A DNA stretch of 64,000 bases from Carettochelys insculpta (taxonomy: Eukaryota; Chordata; Testudines; Carettochelyidae), in contig NC_134147.1 of NCBI RefSeq assembly GCF_033958435.1, positions 42,402,001-42,466,000 of the forward strand. The letters are read 5' to 3'. The notes beneath the pieces are model-generated. The model did no database searches and was not told where the DNA came from. It saw only the letters and a list, made by a program, of their open reading frames with translations. Made by a program: the position numbers and the translations under genes. Shown in pieces: positions 10,898 to 22,250 of this stretch; position 1 is the stretch's first letter; each line of letters starts with the position of its first letter.

Positions 10898-11445
10898 CTG
10901 TGTCCCTGCTGCGTCCAGCCCAGGGTTGCATGGTTCCCCTGGCCCTGGACAGGTCCCCAAGGCTGAGGCTGCTGGGGTTTCCCCAGCCCCCCACTGCATT
11001 CCCAGGGCTGGAGCTGCTGGTAGAGCTCTGTGCCATGGCTGGCTCCTAGCCCTGGCATTGCCAAGGTTCCCCTGGCTGTGGCCAGATCTCCAAGACTGGA
11101 GCTCCCAGTGAATCTCCATGCCCCAGAAGGCCCTGATTCCCGGGGCTGCTGGGGTTTCCCCCAGGCCTGGCTGGGGTCCCAGGGAGGCAGCTGTTGGCAA
11201 AGCTCCACGACTCGGTCAGCTTCTGGCCCCAGGGCTGTCAGGGTTGCCCAAGCCCTGGCTAGATCCTCATTGTTGAAGCTGCCGGACTTGCCCCGGCCCA
11301 GTCCCTGTGGCTGGAGCTGCCTGCGGGGCTGTGCTCCCTGGCCGGCTGCTGGGTTTCCCCGACCAGATCCCCAGGGCTGGCAGCGAGCTCCCGGCTTGGG
11401 AACCACCGCAAAGGGGCAGGCCCTGCTCTTTAATTTTAAAGGCTG
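10898..11445. repeat. GC-rich degenerate minisatellite-like tract
   Basis: The tract is built of imperfect repeats around ccagggctggagctgctgg and ctggggtttccccagcc, with irregular spacing and a GC content far above the flanks. Several overlapping frames stay open on both strands only because of this composition; none shows a domain. It begins directly at the 3' end of CR1 copy B. It may be the interior of a non-autonomous DNA transposon like the one at 25153, but I could not find terminal repeats. Confidence 0.45.
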
Positions 11446-13545
11446 ATGAGGATTGCCAAATGGAAATTCTCTTGCTAAAAAACAATCCCCACGTACTGAA
11501 CACCAGTTCATGATTCTGCTTCTTCCTGTCACTCCATTCCAGTGTTCTCTAGGTGTGAGGATTTTTTGTAGTAGACTTTACTTGTACTTTTCATATACCA
11601 TGATGGTTTTGTCGCTGCCCACCTGGGATAGATTTGAATCAACAACCTAAAGGCTGACTGGCAATCCCTGTTTTCCATTGACAATCCACAAACTACCTTG
11701 TTGCCGCATTTCCCCATTCCTATTCTCTTCCCTTCTTGGAAATATATTTTTTTAAAAAACACAGAGGGGAACAGATTTTTACCAGGTTACATGAAGAACT
11801 CTGTCCAAGGGTGAGATTGTAGCAAGAGATTTCAGAACATCATTTGTCGTATCTACTGTTGCTTTGTACGTGAACAATTTGAATCCTTTCCAGTGACAAG
11901 TATTATGAAAGTTCATGCTTGCTGCAGCCAACCAGAGACGTCTAATTCGATAATGGTAGAGATTAACCAATTTAATTTACTAATTGTCATAGGTATAAGG
12001 GATTTTCTTTTGTTCTGCAGAGATTATAATTGTGATCAAATTCTAAAATATTGTAGAATACAATTTTTTGTTTGGTTTGTCTAGAAACGTTACTCTGTCA
12101 CTAACATAAAATGAATTATTACAGTGTTGTGGATAAATTCAAACATAATCTTCTGTTATGATGTTGGATACTAAAAAGTATGCCAGAGAGGACAAGAATT
12201 TCTTTTATGCTATCTTTGTTTAAAACAATTATCTTTGCACTAGTTTGAAATTTTAAAATGTTTTCTCAGAGAGAGGCTACTAATATATCTGTTCATTTTT
12301 TTAACAAGAATATGAAACTGCAGTGGTTCTTCCTTGAAAACATATTTAAGGGAAGAAGTGACAAATTACTATTGAAGTATGCAAACTGTAACTTGCTCTA
12401 TTCATTAGTAGTTGTAGAATATTTTAAGATACTTTTTAAACTGTAGTTTGAATGAGAAAGCGGTTGTTGCCTTGACCGATTGTTTTTAACCTTCAGATAG
12501 TATCTTGAAACCCTGTTCAGCAGGTTAAGGTGAACATTTAGTTCTTTTTATGTGCATGGTATTTACAAGGCCTGATAAAATAAATTTACTAAAAGATCTG
12601 AGCTTTTTTTTTTCTGTACCTGGAAAGTCAAACTTTAAAGTTCCCTTTTGAGCAAAATAGAATGAGGAATGCCTTTACAGATGTGCTGTAGCTCCAGGCC
12701 TTGACGGAGAGGCATATTTCTCAACTACAGCTGGTAACCACAGCCGAATATCTTGAAGCCAGATGGTAATGATCAAGCTTTTTCTTCCAAGACAGTTGTC
12801 TTCTAATCAAAATGAATTAAAAGTGTTTTTATTTTTTTACTTTCTTTTACAGCTGAAATAATGTTTAAAATGTATACAAGGTTATGCCCACTGAAGACAC
12901 ACAAAAAATCATGTATGTTTGGGCCTCATCCAATAACACAATGACCTTGGCTTTCAGTGCATGACATGCACCTGAACAGACAGGCAGCGCTTAATCAGGC
13001 ATGTAAAAGGAAGATAGGTACTTGAGGGATTTTTAGAAGTGCAACTTAAAACTACTCTATTCATTGGAGTTATAGTTCTGAGCTCCCTGTCCCTTGACCG
13101 TTAGGGATTTTTTAAAATTAGGTATTAACTCCCCCACTGTTTAGCTCCACAGGGAACTGGGATTGCTGTTCTGTTGGATGAGGGCTGGTATAATTCATCT
13201 GGATTCTCCTTTGCCTAACACTCAGTAGGGTTAAGTCGTTTGCTGTTGGAGGTCCTGGCTGGCATAGGCTGATGGTGCATCCTGGTTGCAAAGCCTCTTT
13301 CTATAACCCCCAACAAAAAAACCTAGCTCAAACTGCATCTGGCAAGGCAAAGGATCAGTAGCTGCTTCCTGCAAGGTCACCTCTAATGGGGCTAATCATT
13401 TCTGAGCCTCCATTCTCGCTGCGGGTATTTTGGCTTCTGTTCTAGTAGAGTATGCGAGGGGATGCCTGGCAGCTGATAGAGCAAATGAGAACTCATGAGA
13501 TAAGTACCTTAGTTGGAAGCAGGAAGCAAGCAATGCTGGGGAAAT
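11446..13545. other. Long AT-rich intronic stretch without recognised feature
   Basis: It contains short homopolymer runs (for example T at about 12604-12615) and many short frames without motifs. I recognise no repeat family, splice-flanked exon or RNA gene in it. Confidence 0.45.
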
Positions 13546-13755
13546 AGTCTCAGAGGGGTAGCCACATTAGTCTGTAGCTTCATAAGTAGCAAGTAGTCCT
13601 GTAGCACCTTCAAGACGAACAAATTTATGAGCTTTTGTGGGTAAGAACTGCAAAATAATCTGAAGAATCTGTGTAATCTGAAGAAGTGGGTTTTACCCAC
13701 AAAAGCTCATGACCTCATAAACATGTTAGTCTTTAAGGTGCTGCAGGATGGCTTG
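13546..13755 (+). mobile_element. Cryptodiran-type SINE with inverted (snap-back) body
   Basis: The head cagaggggtagccacattag tctgtagctt is followed by the body (tagtcctgtagcacctt, gagcttttgtgggtaaga) up to about 13644. After a 46-base loop the body recurs in reverse complement (ttttacccacaaaagctcat, gttagtctttaaggtgctgc) to 13755. The arms 13590-13644 and 13691-13755 can therefore pair as a hairpin. The family is the tRNA-derived SINE of cryptodiran turtles (established knowledge); the rearranged structure is seen directly. Confidence 0.72.
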
Positions 13756-13765
13756 TTGATTTATT

Positions 13766-14430
13766 CCTTGGGAAAGTTCACAGTGATAATGGAGGGAAGG
13801 AATGATCAGGAGTGAAAACAAGGGGAAAAAAATTACACAATTCAAATTTGGTCCTCAGGGTAAACATTCAGTAGGGCACAGACCCTTCCTGAGCATACAT
13901 CTGGTGAGAATTGGCCTCTGCAGTGTTGAGCTACAGTAGTTTTGTGTCTGTATTTGCCAACCTTTAGATCAGCCAATTTTTAAATCTAATAAAAGGAGCT
14001 GTTTGTCCCGAAATTGGAAAACTGACATCTAGTGGACAGATTGTAATATATAATATACCTCTGTTTCATCACTTTTAAATTTCTGGGGAAATTCATTTCA
14101 CCCCTGTATATGTGTGTGTATCGGATATGTATATTTGCACAGAATAGAAAATTGAACTGTGGCTGGCAATTAATTTGTAGCAGTTTGCATTAATATTTTG
14201 TTGAATGAATGCATCACAGGAATATTTTGAAAACAAAAGAATCCAAATGAAGAGTGTCAAATTAAACCTCTGGGATTTTAATGTTATAAATATACTTGCG
14301 TATGCACAAAGAGGAAGAGAGATGAGTGCCTTTGTAGTGCACTGGCTATAGCTAAAAAATCTTCTCCAGTCTTTTTAAAAGATATGCCATAATTCAAATA
14401 AAAATAATGGGATTGATGCAGGAGTTATTG
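13766..14430. other. Intronic sequence without recognised feature
   Basis: AT-rich, with a short tgtgtgtg stretch near 14110. No repeat or exon is recognised. Confidence 0.45.
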
Positions 14431-15660
14431 GTATGGCCCTACCCAGTTCTCAGTCCATTTTGGTAAATTTCAGTGTCAGGATTCTAAAGATAGTAAATTT
14501 CATTATTTCAGCTATTTAAATCTAATATTTTATAGTGTTATAACAGCAGGAATCCTGACCCCAGAAGGAGTTGTGTGAGGGTAGCAAGTTCATTGCTGGA
14601 ATGTGGCGGCAGTGGTGGTGGGGTGGAGTGGGCTGTTGCAGAATAGCTACTCTTACTTATGCTCTGCTGTGGGTGGTGGTGTTTTCTTCAGAGCTGGGCA
14701 ATTGGAGAGTGATGGCTGCTGGCTGGGAGTCCAACTCTGAGGGCAGCAGCACTGCCAGAAGCAGTGCAGAAGTAAGGGTGGTGTGGTGTGGTATTGCTAT
14801 CCTTAATTCTGCGCTGCTGCCTGTAGAGCTGGGCCTTTAGTCAGCAGCGGTCACTCGCTGGGTGCCCAGCACAGAAAGCAAGAGCACAGGAGTAAGGGTT
14901 ATATGGGTATGGTATTACCACCCTTACTTCTGTAGTGCTGCTGGCAGGGTGCTGCCTTCAGAGCTGGGCATACAGCCAACATTACAAACCTTCTGCTCTC
15001 CAGTTGTCCAGCTCTGCAGGCAGCGCAGTAGTGAGGGTGACAATACCATGAACCTCCTAAGATAACCTTATCATCATCATCATCACCACCCTTTATGTCT
15101 ATTGGCATGTAGGGCAGCAACAAAGGTCCTCCATGTCTGTCTGTCACTGGCCAGCCTCTCAATAGTCTTTCACCACTGGCAGTCACAAGTCACTGTAACT
15201 GACTCTGGATGGCGTCACACACAGTTGAGGGGGAATTCTTTGTTACTCTTTCAATAACAAAGGGCATTTTGTAGGTCAGGGAGGTTAGCGCTGAGCCAAA
15301 CCCCCAATCCTGGAGGATCGTGGTGCATGCTTAATTGGGCTCCTCCCCCCCTTGACCTTTCCAGTTTGGTTGCACGTACCAGGAGCACTAAGCTCCCACC
15401 AGCGTAGCTACTGAGATCATAAGAACATGTAAGCTGCCCTGCCCTGACAAGGTGCCTGCATAAAGTGCAAACAATAACCTTGTGATGCCCTGCAACTCCT
15501 TTTTGAGTCAGGCCCCTTAATTTGAGAAACGCTGGTCCCCCCCCCCATAAAATCTGTGTAGTATTGGATAAAAGTGTGCATAGGCCAGATTTTGTGGAAA
15601 AACACCACATCTCATCGTGCTTGATGCCTTTAGTATGGCTGTGAATCTGGTAGGACCCTA
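14431..15660. mobile_element. Composite non-autonomous DNA transposon with inverted ends
   Basis: The left end gtatggccctacccagttct is mirrored at the right by gtgaatctggtaggaccc, whose reverse complement is gggtcctaccagattcac. Just inside both ends, blocks recur in opposite orientation: cctgaccccagaaggagttg (left, about 14555) and caactcctttttgagtcagg (right, about 15490). The interior to about 15065 has three rounds of a GC-rich unit containing agagctggg and gtaagggt. About 15066-15480 looks like separate inserted material: an (atc)n tract and unrelated sequence. There is no transposase frame. A hAT affinity is a guess; I could not confirm a target duplication. Confidence 0.5.
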
Positions 15661-15671
15661 ATTATTCGATA

Positions 15672-15742
15672 AGATGCTACAGCATGTGTTACAGGAGGTC
15701 AGACCTGACAATCATCGTCAGATCCCTTCCAGTCTTAAATTA
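15672..15742 (+). mobile_element. CR1-type 3'-tail fragment
   Basis: The string gtgttacaggaggtcagacc followed by tgacaatcatcgtcagatcc and cttccagtctt resembles the sense CR1 3' tail (a 'gaggtcagactagatgatc...gtcccttctggcctt' block). It is short and diverged, so the assignment is moderate. Confidence 0.45.
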
Positions 15743-15745
15743 ATT

Positions 15746-17175
15746 TTGGTTATGTTTGAGAATTTCATCCCCTGTGAGGAGATGGTTGTGAAAAAAAATA
15801 GGAGGGGGACAATTTTCCGATTTAGGAATCACTATGCTGTAGTTTGTGGCTTTAAGTTTGGACCCATTTTATAAATTGAAAAGTAAATGAATTGACTCTA
15901 AATACCATGGAGAAATAGAAAAATTGAGACACTTGCATGGGGGAATTATTACCTAAAATATAGAGGCAGTTTAGCGTAGGTATGCACTATAAGCATTTTT
16001 TCTTCTAAAATACCTTAGCCATGATTTATAAGAGAAATTTTGAGCAATTTGTAATTGTTTAAGTTCTGTGGGAATCTCCGTGTAATATACAAACTTAACA
16101 CTTCCTGTATAAGAGTACGTGGCTTTTAGGTGCCTTTAATAGCAGCCTTTTGTGTTCTTTGCTTCCGGAGAAGTGGCAACAGATGGATGTTTGTTTTTAT
16201 ATTGTGATATCTAAAACTCCAGTATTGCGTAAAAGCCATATATTGTTGAAAGGTGGACACTTTTACGTTTTTAATATATACGGATAATCAATGTTTTATG
16301 TCATGCTGATAGAAACCAAAGTATTAATATAATAAATAATCCTTTCTGTTATGTCCAGCTGGGAGGTGTCAGCTTACCTTCAGTGCTTTTTATTTGCTCT
16401 GAAGTTCAGAAATTTATGGTGTGTTATCTGCCACTGGGGCAGCAGTTCATCTCTCTGTAAGGAGAAGAGTGTCTTCTGCATGACACAGATTGTAATTAAA
16501 CCATGGCTAGGTAGCACTACTGTCATTCACACTGTTGTCCCTTTTCTGTTAACTCTTCCCTTTTTTCTTTGACCGTTTTAATGTGGATCCCAGGAAGAAA
16601 TCTTAGTCAGCCTGCAGCTGTTTCTGAAAATATGGCCAGGACTGGTTGTGTATGAGTGGGGAGCATGAGCTGATATGTTATGGAACACTTCAAATCTGTC
16701 TTACTGTTGTGCTTTCAGGTGTCTCCTCCCCACCCCCTATAAATTTTAATTGATGTTAATTTTTTCAAGAAATTGTGTTAGCAATTATGGTTGTTCCAGA
16801 TTAACTGGAAGTTGTAACACTGATCAGGGAATATATAAAAACCTCAATTCTGAAACATTTACCCATATGTTTAATATCAGTGAGATTACTGATTTGCTTG
16901 TAGTCAAATATGTACAAATGCAGGGCTTAAATGACTTATGGTAAGTTTATTTTTGACTTTTTAGATCATGGAATATATATATTAAAAATGTGTATAGTAA
17001 TAACTGAAGTGTTACATGTACAAAAACAAGGAAATTTCGATCTACAGCATCTTATCCAGATAAGTGGTAGGACTTAAGGGACAGAGGAAGAATGTTCAGA
17101 GGGTCTCTCAGCTTTGATGGAAATGCTGTCTATTTATATGGCTTTCTCTAAGTAGATTTTATTCCTAAATTGTTA
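15746..17175. other. Intronic sequence without recognised feature
   Basis: AT-rich with short frames only. No splice-flanked exon and no repeat family is recognised. Confidence 0.45.
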
Positions 17176-17177
17176 TA

Positions 17178-17959
17178 TGATAAGGTCTCAGACTACGCGA
17201 ACCCAGAGTAAGCAACCCTGCTCTTCCACGGCTGACCCCAGTTCCTATAGTAAACCCAGGAAATGTGCCATTTCCAGTTGTGCTTAACTCGTGCCTCCCC
17301 CCGCCACAACCCTGCGTGGCCCCAGTTCAACCCCTGCTGCCCATCCCTGCTCACCCCCTGTACCTGGCTGCAGCTCTGGCTCTGGCTCATCATCCTTCAC
17401 ACGCAGCTCCAGCTCAACAGCTCCCCGCTTCTGGCCCCTGTTCAACCCCCCCTGCTCGCTCACCACCCCTCATATGCAGCTCCAGCTCAACCTCTAGTGC
17501 TCTAGTTCAACGCCCCCCATGTGCAGATCTGGCTCACCACCCCCATGTGCGGCTCTGGTTCAAACCCCCTGCCCGGGTTCAGACCACCCAAGCATGTCTC
17601 TGGCTCACCCCCACCATGCATCGCTCCAGCTCAACCCCCCCACCCCAGTTCAGCCTCCCCCCCACAATACAACTCAGGCTCAACTCCATCCCCTGCCCCC
17701 GCCTTCAGCCCTAACCCACCTGTCCCCCTCCCGCGGCCCCAAACCACCCCCCAGGCTTAACCCTCCCCAGCTGCCCTCCCGACCCAACCCCAGGATTTAC
17801 CTTTCAAAAGGAGCTCCACGAGCTCCTGCTCCTTCCCTGGCTACAGATTGTGCATTCTGCTGGAGGAAAAAAGCCGCCCCCACCCCCCAACATACATGAA
17901 ATTCCAGTTATGTGAGGGTGCATGGGAACAGAACCCTCGTGTAAACTGAGGCACTACTG
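17178..17959. mobile_element. Tigger-like element with C-rich interior
   Basis: The right end gcactactg is followed by TA (17960-17961). Its reverse complement cagtagtgcctcagtttaca aligns with the diverged left end tgataaggtctcagactacg, which is preceded by TA (17176-17177). The interior (about 17280-17800) is an irregular C-rich tandem built on cagctccagctcaaccc and cagttcaaccccc. It holds proline-rich frames up to 149 residues that are composition artefacts. No transposase is present. Confidence 0.5.
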
Positions 17960-17969
17960 TAGTTGTAAA

Positions 17970-18158
17970 CAGAGTTCCCTGTAAGTTGAGCACCTGGGCA
18001 GCCACCCAGGAGAGACTTGGATGCCGCCCAGCTGATCAGCAGAACACCCAAAGCTGGCAGCGTGTATTTCTTTCGGTAGTGCACATCAGCACATGCCTTG
18101 GCACACGTAATAAAACTCATTCTGCCCATGGATGGAAAAAAATAAAGGGCAAACCTTG
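17970..18158. mobile_element. hAT-type MITE (cagtgttccct family), copy 2, reverse orientation
   Basis: In reverse orientation relative to copy 1, it starts cagagttccctgtaagttga and ends gggcaaaccttg. Interior landmarks in order are gggcagccacccaggagaga, gctgatcagcag, cgtgtatttctttc and gcccatggatgg. It begins 10 bases after the Tigger-like element ends. The flanking octamers do not match, so the duplication is lost or the ends are slightly off. Confidence 0.65.
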
Positions 18159-18711
18159 TATACGGAAGTTGGGAAGTTGTTCCTTTTGCTGCTGTTCTTG
18201 GCTCTTGTGGCCATTTGCCTTCAACTGCCATTTGCTAGTTCCTTTAACAAAAGGTCACTAGAACAGTGCCAGTCAGGAACAGGTGCAAAACCTTTTAAAC
18301 TGTGTGGGTGTCTATTATTACCTTGAAAAATTTAACCTGTGATTGAAATAACATTATACAGAAATGTGTGTATACAGTGTTGGAGCAACTTATTGTAAGA
18401 CAACTCTTTAATATTGGTCTGTTACACATTTTAAAGTAAAGCAAAGAGTGTTATTTTTATTCATTACAGAAAAGGATAAGACGTTAACATACTGTAGAAA
18501 TCAAACAATGTAAATTTGCAAACGTCTGTGGCTTTAAGGTGACCTACTCATCAGGCCAAGGTAATTTTACCTAAAATGATGCACATTCTTCCTATTTGTC
18601 GTGAATAATATTGTTTTAGTTTGAGATGACCGTGAGGCTAATACTTCAGTTGACTGTTGCATGAACTGTTCCTAATGAGCATTTTGTTATTTCTCCTTAT
18701 CATTTTTGTAG
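18159..18711 (+). other. SUCLG2: 3' end of intron 1 of SUCLG2
   Basis: No repeat is recognised. The last 40 bases hold the splicing signals for the following exon: a branch-point-like ctaat at 18672-18676, then a pyrimidine-rich run (ttctccttatcatttttg), then AG at 18710-18711. Confidence 0.6.
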
Positions 18712-18853
18712 GCTGTTCAATTAACCCCGAGACGATGGCTGAACCTGCAGGAATACCAGAGTAAAAAACTGATGGCAGACCATGGGGTTACAGTTCAGAG
18801 ATTCTTTGTGGCTGACTCTGCAGATGATGCACTGGAGGCTGCTAAGAGGCTAA
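18712..18853 (+). CDS. SUCLG2: SUCLG2 internal exon (exon 2): GDP-forming succinyl-CoA ligase beta subunit
   Basis: The 142-bp exon is bounded by a pyrimidine tract plus AG and by the strong donor gtaagt at 18854. It starts in phase 0 and leaves one base (phase 1) for the next exon. It encodes 47 residues beginning AVQLTPRRWLNLQEYQSKKL, including VQRFFVADSADDALEAAKRL near the end. This matches the N-terminal region of vertebrate SUCLG2 and differs from the ADP/ATP-specific paralogue SUCLA2. SUCLG2 pairs with SUCLG1 in the mitochondrial matrix to interconvert succinyl-CoA plus GDP and phosphate with succinate, CoA and GTP in the citric acid cycle. RRW precedes the expected presequence cleavage region, and LNLQEYQ starts the ATP-grasp domain. 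The catalytic and nucleotide-binding residues lie in exons outside this window. There is no premature stop. Exon numbering is inferred from the family's gene structure. Confidence 0.95.
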
Positions 18854-19154
18854 GTAAGTTGACTAATAATGGGTGAGATCTGCTTTGCTAGATACTAGCC
18901 TGGAAAATAAATTGCCTTGTAATAAGTTACATTAGTTGCACACAGTCTTAAGCTCGATGTTTATTGTTGAGGTTCAAAATAGCAGCCAGTCAATAAGTAT
19001 GTGTTTCATTGCACATGTGAACTGAGCTTTAGAACAGCAATATTTTTCAGTGCGTGGTTTTATTTCCACCATAATGTTATTTTGTAAATAGCATATAACA
19101 TGGTGTCTTTAACATTGCTTATGTCAGTTTTAATGCAGTCAGAATCAAGATTGC

Positions 19155-19525
19155 AGTGCTGTGAGTGATTGCTGTGAGAGAACTCTACACGGATACGAAT
19201 TTCTACCTGCCAGTGTGGAGATCCATGGATAGAAATTGACCCTGTGGCCATAGGAGAGGAATGTGGTGCCAGCAGCTCCCCCTGGGCGTAGGACCCCACC
19301 ACCACCATATTGCCAATAGTCCTGTACGACCCAGGAGATGAACCTGAAGGTGGTATAGCCACGCATCTGGAAGGAGCTTCCAGAGCAGGGCCCTGGCTCC
19401 TGGGAGTGGGGCACTTGATTTCTCTGGCTCAGTTTCTCCTGGGACTAGTGCTCTGCAGATCCAGGGATATAGATTTCCATCTGTGGATATCCACATCTGC
19501 AGGTTGTGACATTTTGATTTGCTCA
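19155..19525. repeat. Probable interspersed repeat with repeated 'ggatat' ends
   Basis: Near the left end agatccatggatagaaattg occurs, and near the right end agatccagggatatagattt and ctgtggatatccacatctgc occur. The same motif is therefore repeated around a GC-richer middle (about 19250-19430). This pattern suits a non-autonomous mobile element, but I could not define its borders or family. Frames here are short and without motifs. The 18854-19154 stretch before it is plain intron. Confidence 0.4.
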
Positions 19526-19704
19526 CAGTTCTAGCTGTAGAAATCATTGCAATGTCATGAACGTGGTTTTGACTTTAGGTACAATCCACAGAAACCAACA
19601 TATTTGTCTTTAAAAAAAATCCAAAAACATTTCTGCTCTGAAAAAGAGCAAACAAAGGGCATACAATTGCTTTTAAACAGAATTATATTGCATTATATAG
19701 TGGG

Positions 19705-19835
19705 TTTGCTCATATGGGGAAACTGAGTCACATAAAAGGGACATGGCTTACCCAGCATCACAAAATATGTACGTGTCCAGATCTTGGACAGGAACCCAGA
19801 TATGCAAAATCCAATTCCATGCTTTAATTATGTTC
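19705..19835 (-). mobile_element. MIR (CORE-SINE) fragment, antisense
   Basis: ggggaaactgagtcacataa followed by catggcttacccagcatcac and caggaacccagatatgca is the antisense MIR core (the 'ggggaaactgaggcac...cttgcccaaggtcac...gaacccag' order). Diverged but in the right order. Confidence 0.65.
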
Positions 19836-21884
19836 CCTGTTAGCATTGTGGCGTACGTGCTGGAAGGATTTGGTGCAGAATACTGAAGTACACGGTGTTT
19901 TCTGTTTTACAGGGATTTCAGATCACACGTCAGAGTAGCTGTGCTATTCAAAGACAATGCAGGTTGATAAATCACCCTGCTTCTAAGTATTTAAAAAAGA
20001 AATGCTGATGGCTAATTACTTCCATTTTTTAGTGGCACGGCCTTTGTATTCCACTGACACAGTTTTAAATCAGAACAGATAAAATAATGTGTTGGCTGTC
20101 TCAATTTTCCAGCAATTTTCTGTTTATCAATAAAAAGCTGGTTTTTGTCTCATGTTTTTATATTCACAGGCTATATAAATAAACTGCTTAGTTAGTCTCA
20201 AATTTTAAACACAAGAAAGTAAATAACTTGATTACATCAGCGACCTGAACTGACCTCCAAAAGCTAAGGGTCTTCACATAATGGTGAAGTGAATCACCTT
20301 ATGTCCATAGAACTCTGGACTTCTCAGTAATTGAAACCAATTTAAACCTTTTGCAGTTAGCAGAAGTGTTAAACTCTATTTTTAAAATGCTTTTCAAAAC
20401 AAACATTTTTATGTCATTAGGCATCTTAAACTAACCATGGTGTGAGATATTAGGTGTCTGATGCATATGATTTTTTTAAAAATTTCTAAAGCTCCTTTGT
20501 AACACAGGTACCTCCTGGTTAAAACTAGTTAACACAGGTACCTCCTGGTTAAAACTAGTTAAGAATGTCGGTTTCATAACATGGCTTTTCCCAAAGTTCA
20601 GATATTATCATGTGATTTGTTGTGCAGTATTTTAGCTTGATGATTACGTGCTTGAGATTCTTGCTATCAGCAATCGGTCTTAAAAAGTGCACTTTAATAT
20701 TTGAAAAGCATGGAACATGACAGTGCAAATGTTAAGTCAGAATACTTCTTTATGCATTCATTTTAAGATATTTCAGTGTACTGTATTTCAATACCGTAGT
20801 CTCCTTTTAACATGTTTCTCTTCGGCTAGATAAAGAAATGCCAGTTGGAAGCATCTAAAATATTAATCTGTGCAATGAAATAATGGAAGCAGGTTTTTCT
20901 CAAGTTTTATTCATTGAAATGACCAGATAGCTGTAAATTTGAATGGCCTGCTGGACAGTAAAAATAACTTTGCATATTAAAATAAAAAACAAAACAAAAC
21001 ACCCTTAACTATTATGAAGCTAGATTCTGCATGGAGTTGTTTGTATACAACTTCACTGGGTGCACCAGAATTTGGCCTTAAGTTTGTAATGTAAGTCAGT
21101 GTCAGTAAGCATGAAGTTTACCTTCTCTGATTCTGTGGAAAATCTGACTTAATGCAATTCCATATTCTTCTCTGGCGCCTCTTGCTGCTGACTCTTGAAT
21201 CAGAATTGGCCTGACAGATCAGTTGGATGAGAAGTGTTCATTTTTGGACCCTTTCTCAAATCCTTACCCCCAATTAGTCCTTTTGAAGGCTGTTTTTTGT
21301 TTATGGTTATTGTGATAGATGGATAGTCAAGGCCAGAAAGTTGTTAAGTATCATAATCAGTCATTTTCAAACAAATTGTCATTAAATAAGGTGACAGTAC
21401 AAATGTGTACCAGCATTCCAGTCCATTCTGCTTCTGCCTTTCTTGGTTCAGACAGCTAGACAGAGATGTTTAAGCCCCAAGGGAAACTTCGAAATATTTT
21501 TGGTCTGGAGTTGAAGGGATTTTTGTTCTAAATGCAAACCTAGCATATTGTCTAACCAAAAAACTATCCATCCTTTTTACCCTTTCTCAACTAATTGTTA
21601 TAATAGCAACAGTTTTCCCAGGTAAGAGGCAAAAATCTGTGCTGTGGTTGTGACATATGTCAGTTTATCAGAAAATTGACAAACTCTCAGCATCCTGAGA
21701 CACTGTCCCCATTTTTAAAACTCTGTTTCTGGCTAGTTGACTATATAATTGGTTCCAGTGGAGTTACTGTAATATAGGCACCCACCGACTTTTCATTTGA
21801 GAAGAGGGATGACCCAAGGCAATTCAAAATGGGAGGTGGAGAGGAGGTTCCCCCTGGGGGGGAAAAATTATACATGTTGATTTG
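19836..21884. other. Intron 2 sequence with only a tandem duplication
   Basis: AT-rich. Apart from the 30-bp duplication at 20501 and a short aaaac run near 20985-21000, I recognise nothing. No SUCLG2 exon 3-like sequence is seen. Confidence 0.45.
20501..20560. repeat. Perfect 2 x 30-bp tandem duplication
   Basis: The unit, starting aacacaggtacctcctggtt and ending aaaactagtt, occurs twice in immediate succession with no mismatch. The copies end in gtt and the following aa could begin a third unit that then diverges. Confidence 0.95.
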
Positions 21885-22125
21885 CCCCACCCCTAGGCTT
21901 AAACCCCTCACAGCCCCAAACTGTTCCTTCTCCCCAGGATTAAACCCCCTGCAGCCTCAAACTGCGACCCTCACCCCTGCAGCTCCAAACAACCCCCCTT
22001 CCCCAGCTTAAACCCCTTGCAGCCTCAAACTGCCTTTCTCCTGGCCCCAGGCTTAAACCCCTTGCAGCCCCAAACCACTTCCCTTTGCCCCCAGGCTTAA
22101 ATCCCTCAGAGCCTCAGGCTGCCCC
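21885..22125. repeat. C-rich degenerate tandem repeat
   Basis: About six imperfect copies of a roughly 40-bp unit, built on caggcttaaaccccttgcag and ccccaaactgcc, lie in a row with varied spacing. The + strand frame 21829-22011 is a by-product. The style resembles the C-rich interior of the Tigger-like element at 17178. Confidence 0.6.
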
Positions 22126-22250
22126 CTCCACCCATATCACATGAGCACCACTGCTGCCCCCACTGCTCCTTCATTGGGCTGCTGCTGCTGCCTCCTCCAC
22201 ATGGCTCCCCCATGCCCTCCTGCTCCCTTCCTCCACCTGCAATGCAGGCA

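Noticed and set aside
10708..11532. 274-residue minus-strand ORF and its + strand partners
   Set aside because: It reads through the degenerate GC-rich minisatellite. Gln/Gly/Pro-rich repeats with no motif, and frames on the opposite strand are open as well.
17265..17899. Proline-rich ORFs up to 149 residues
   Set aside because: They arise from the C-rich interior of a TA-flanked element. Several frames are open at once, with no domain and no splice context.
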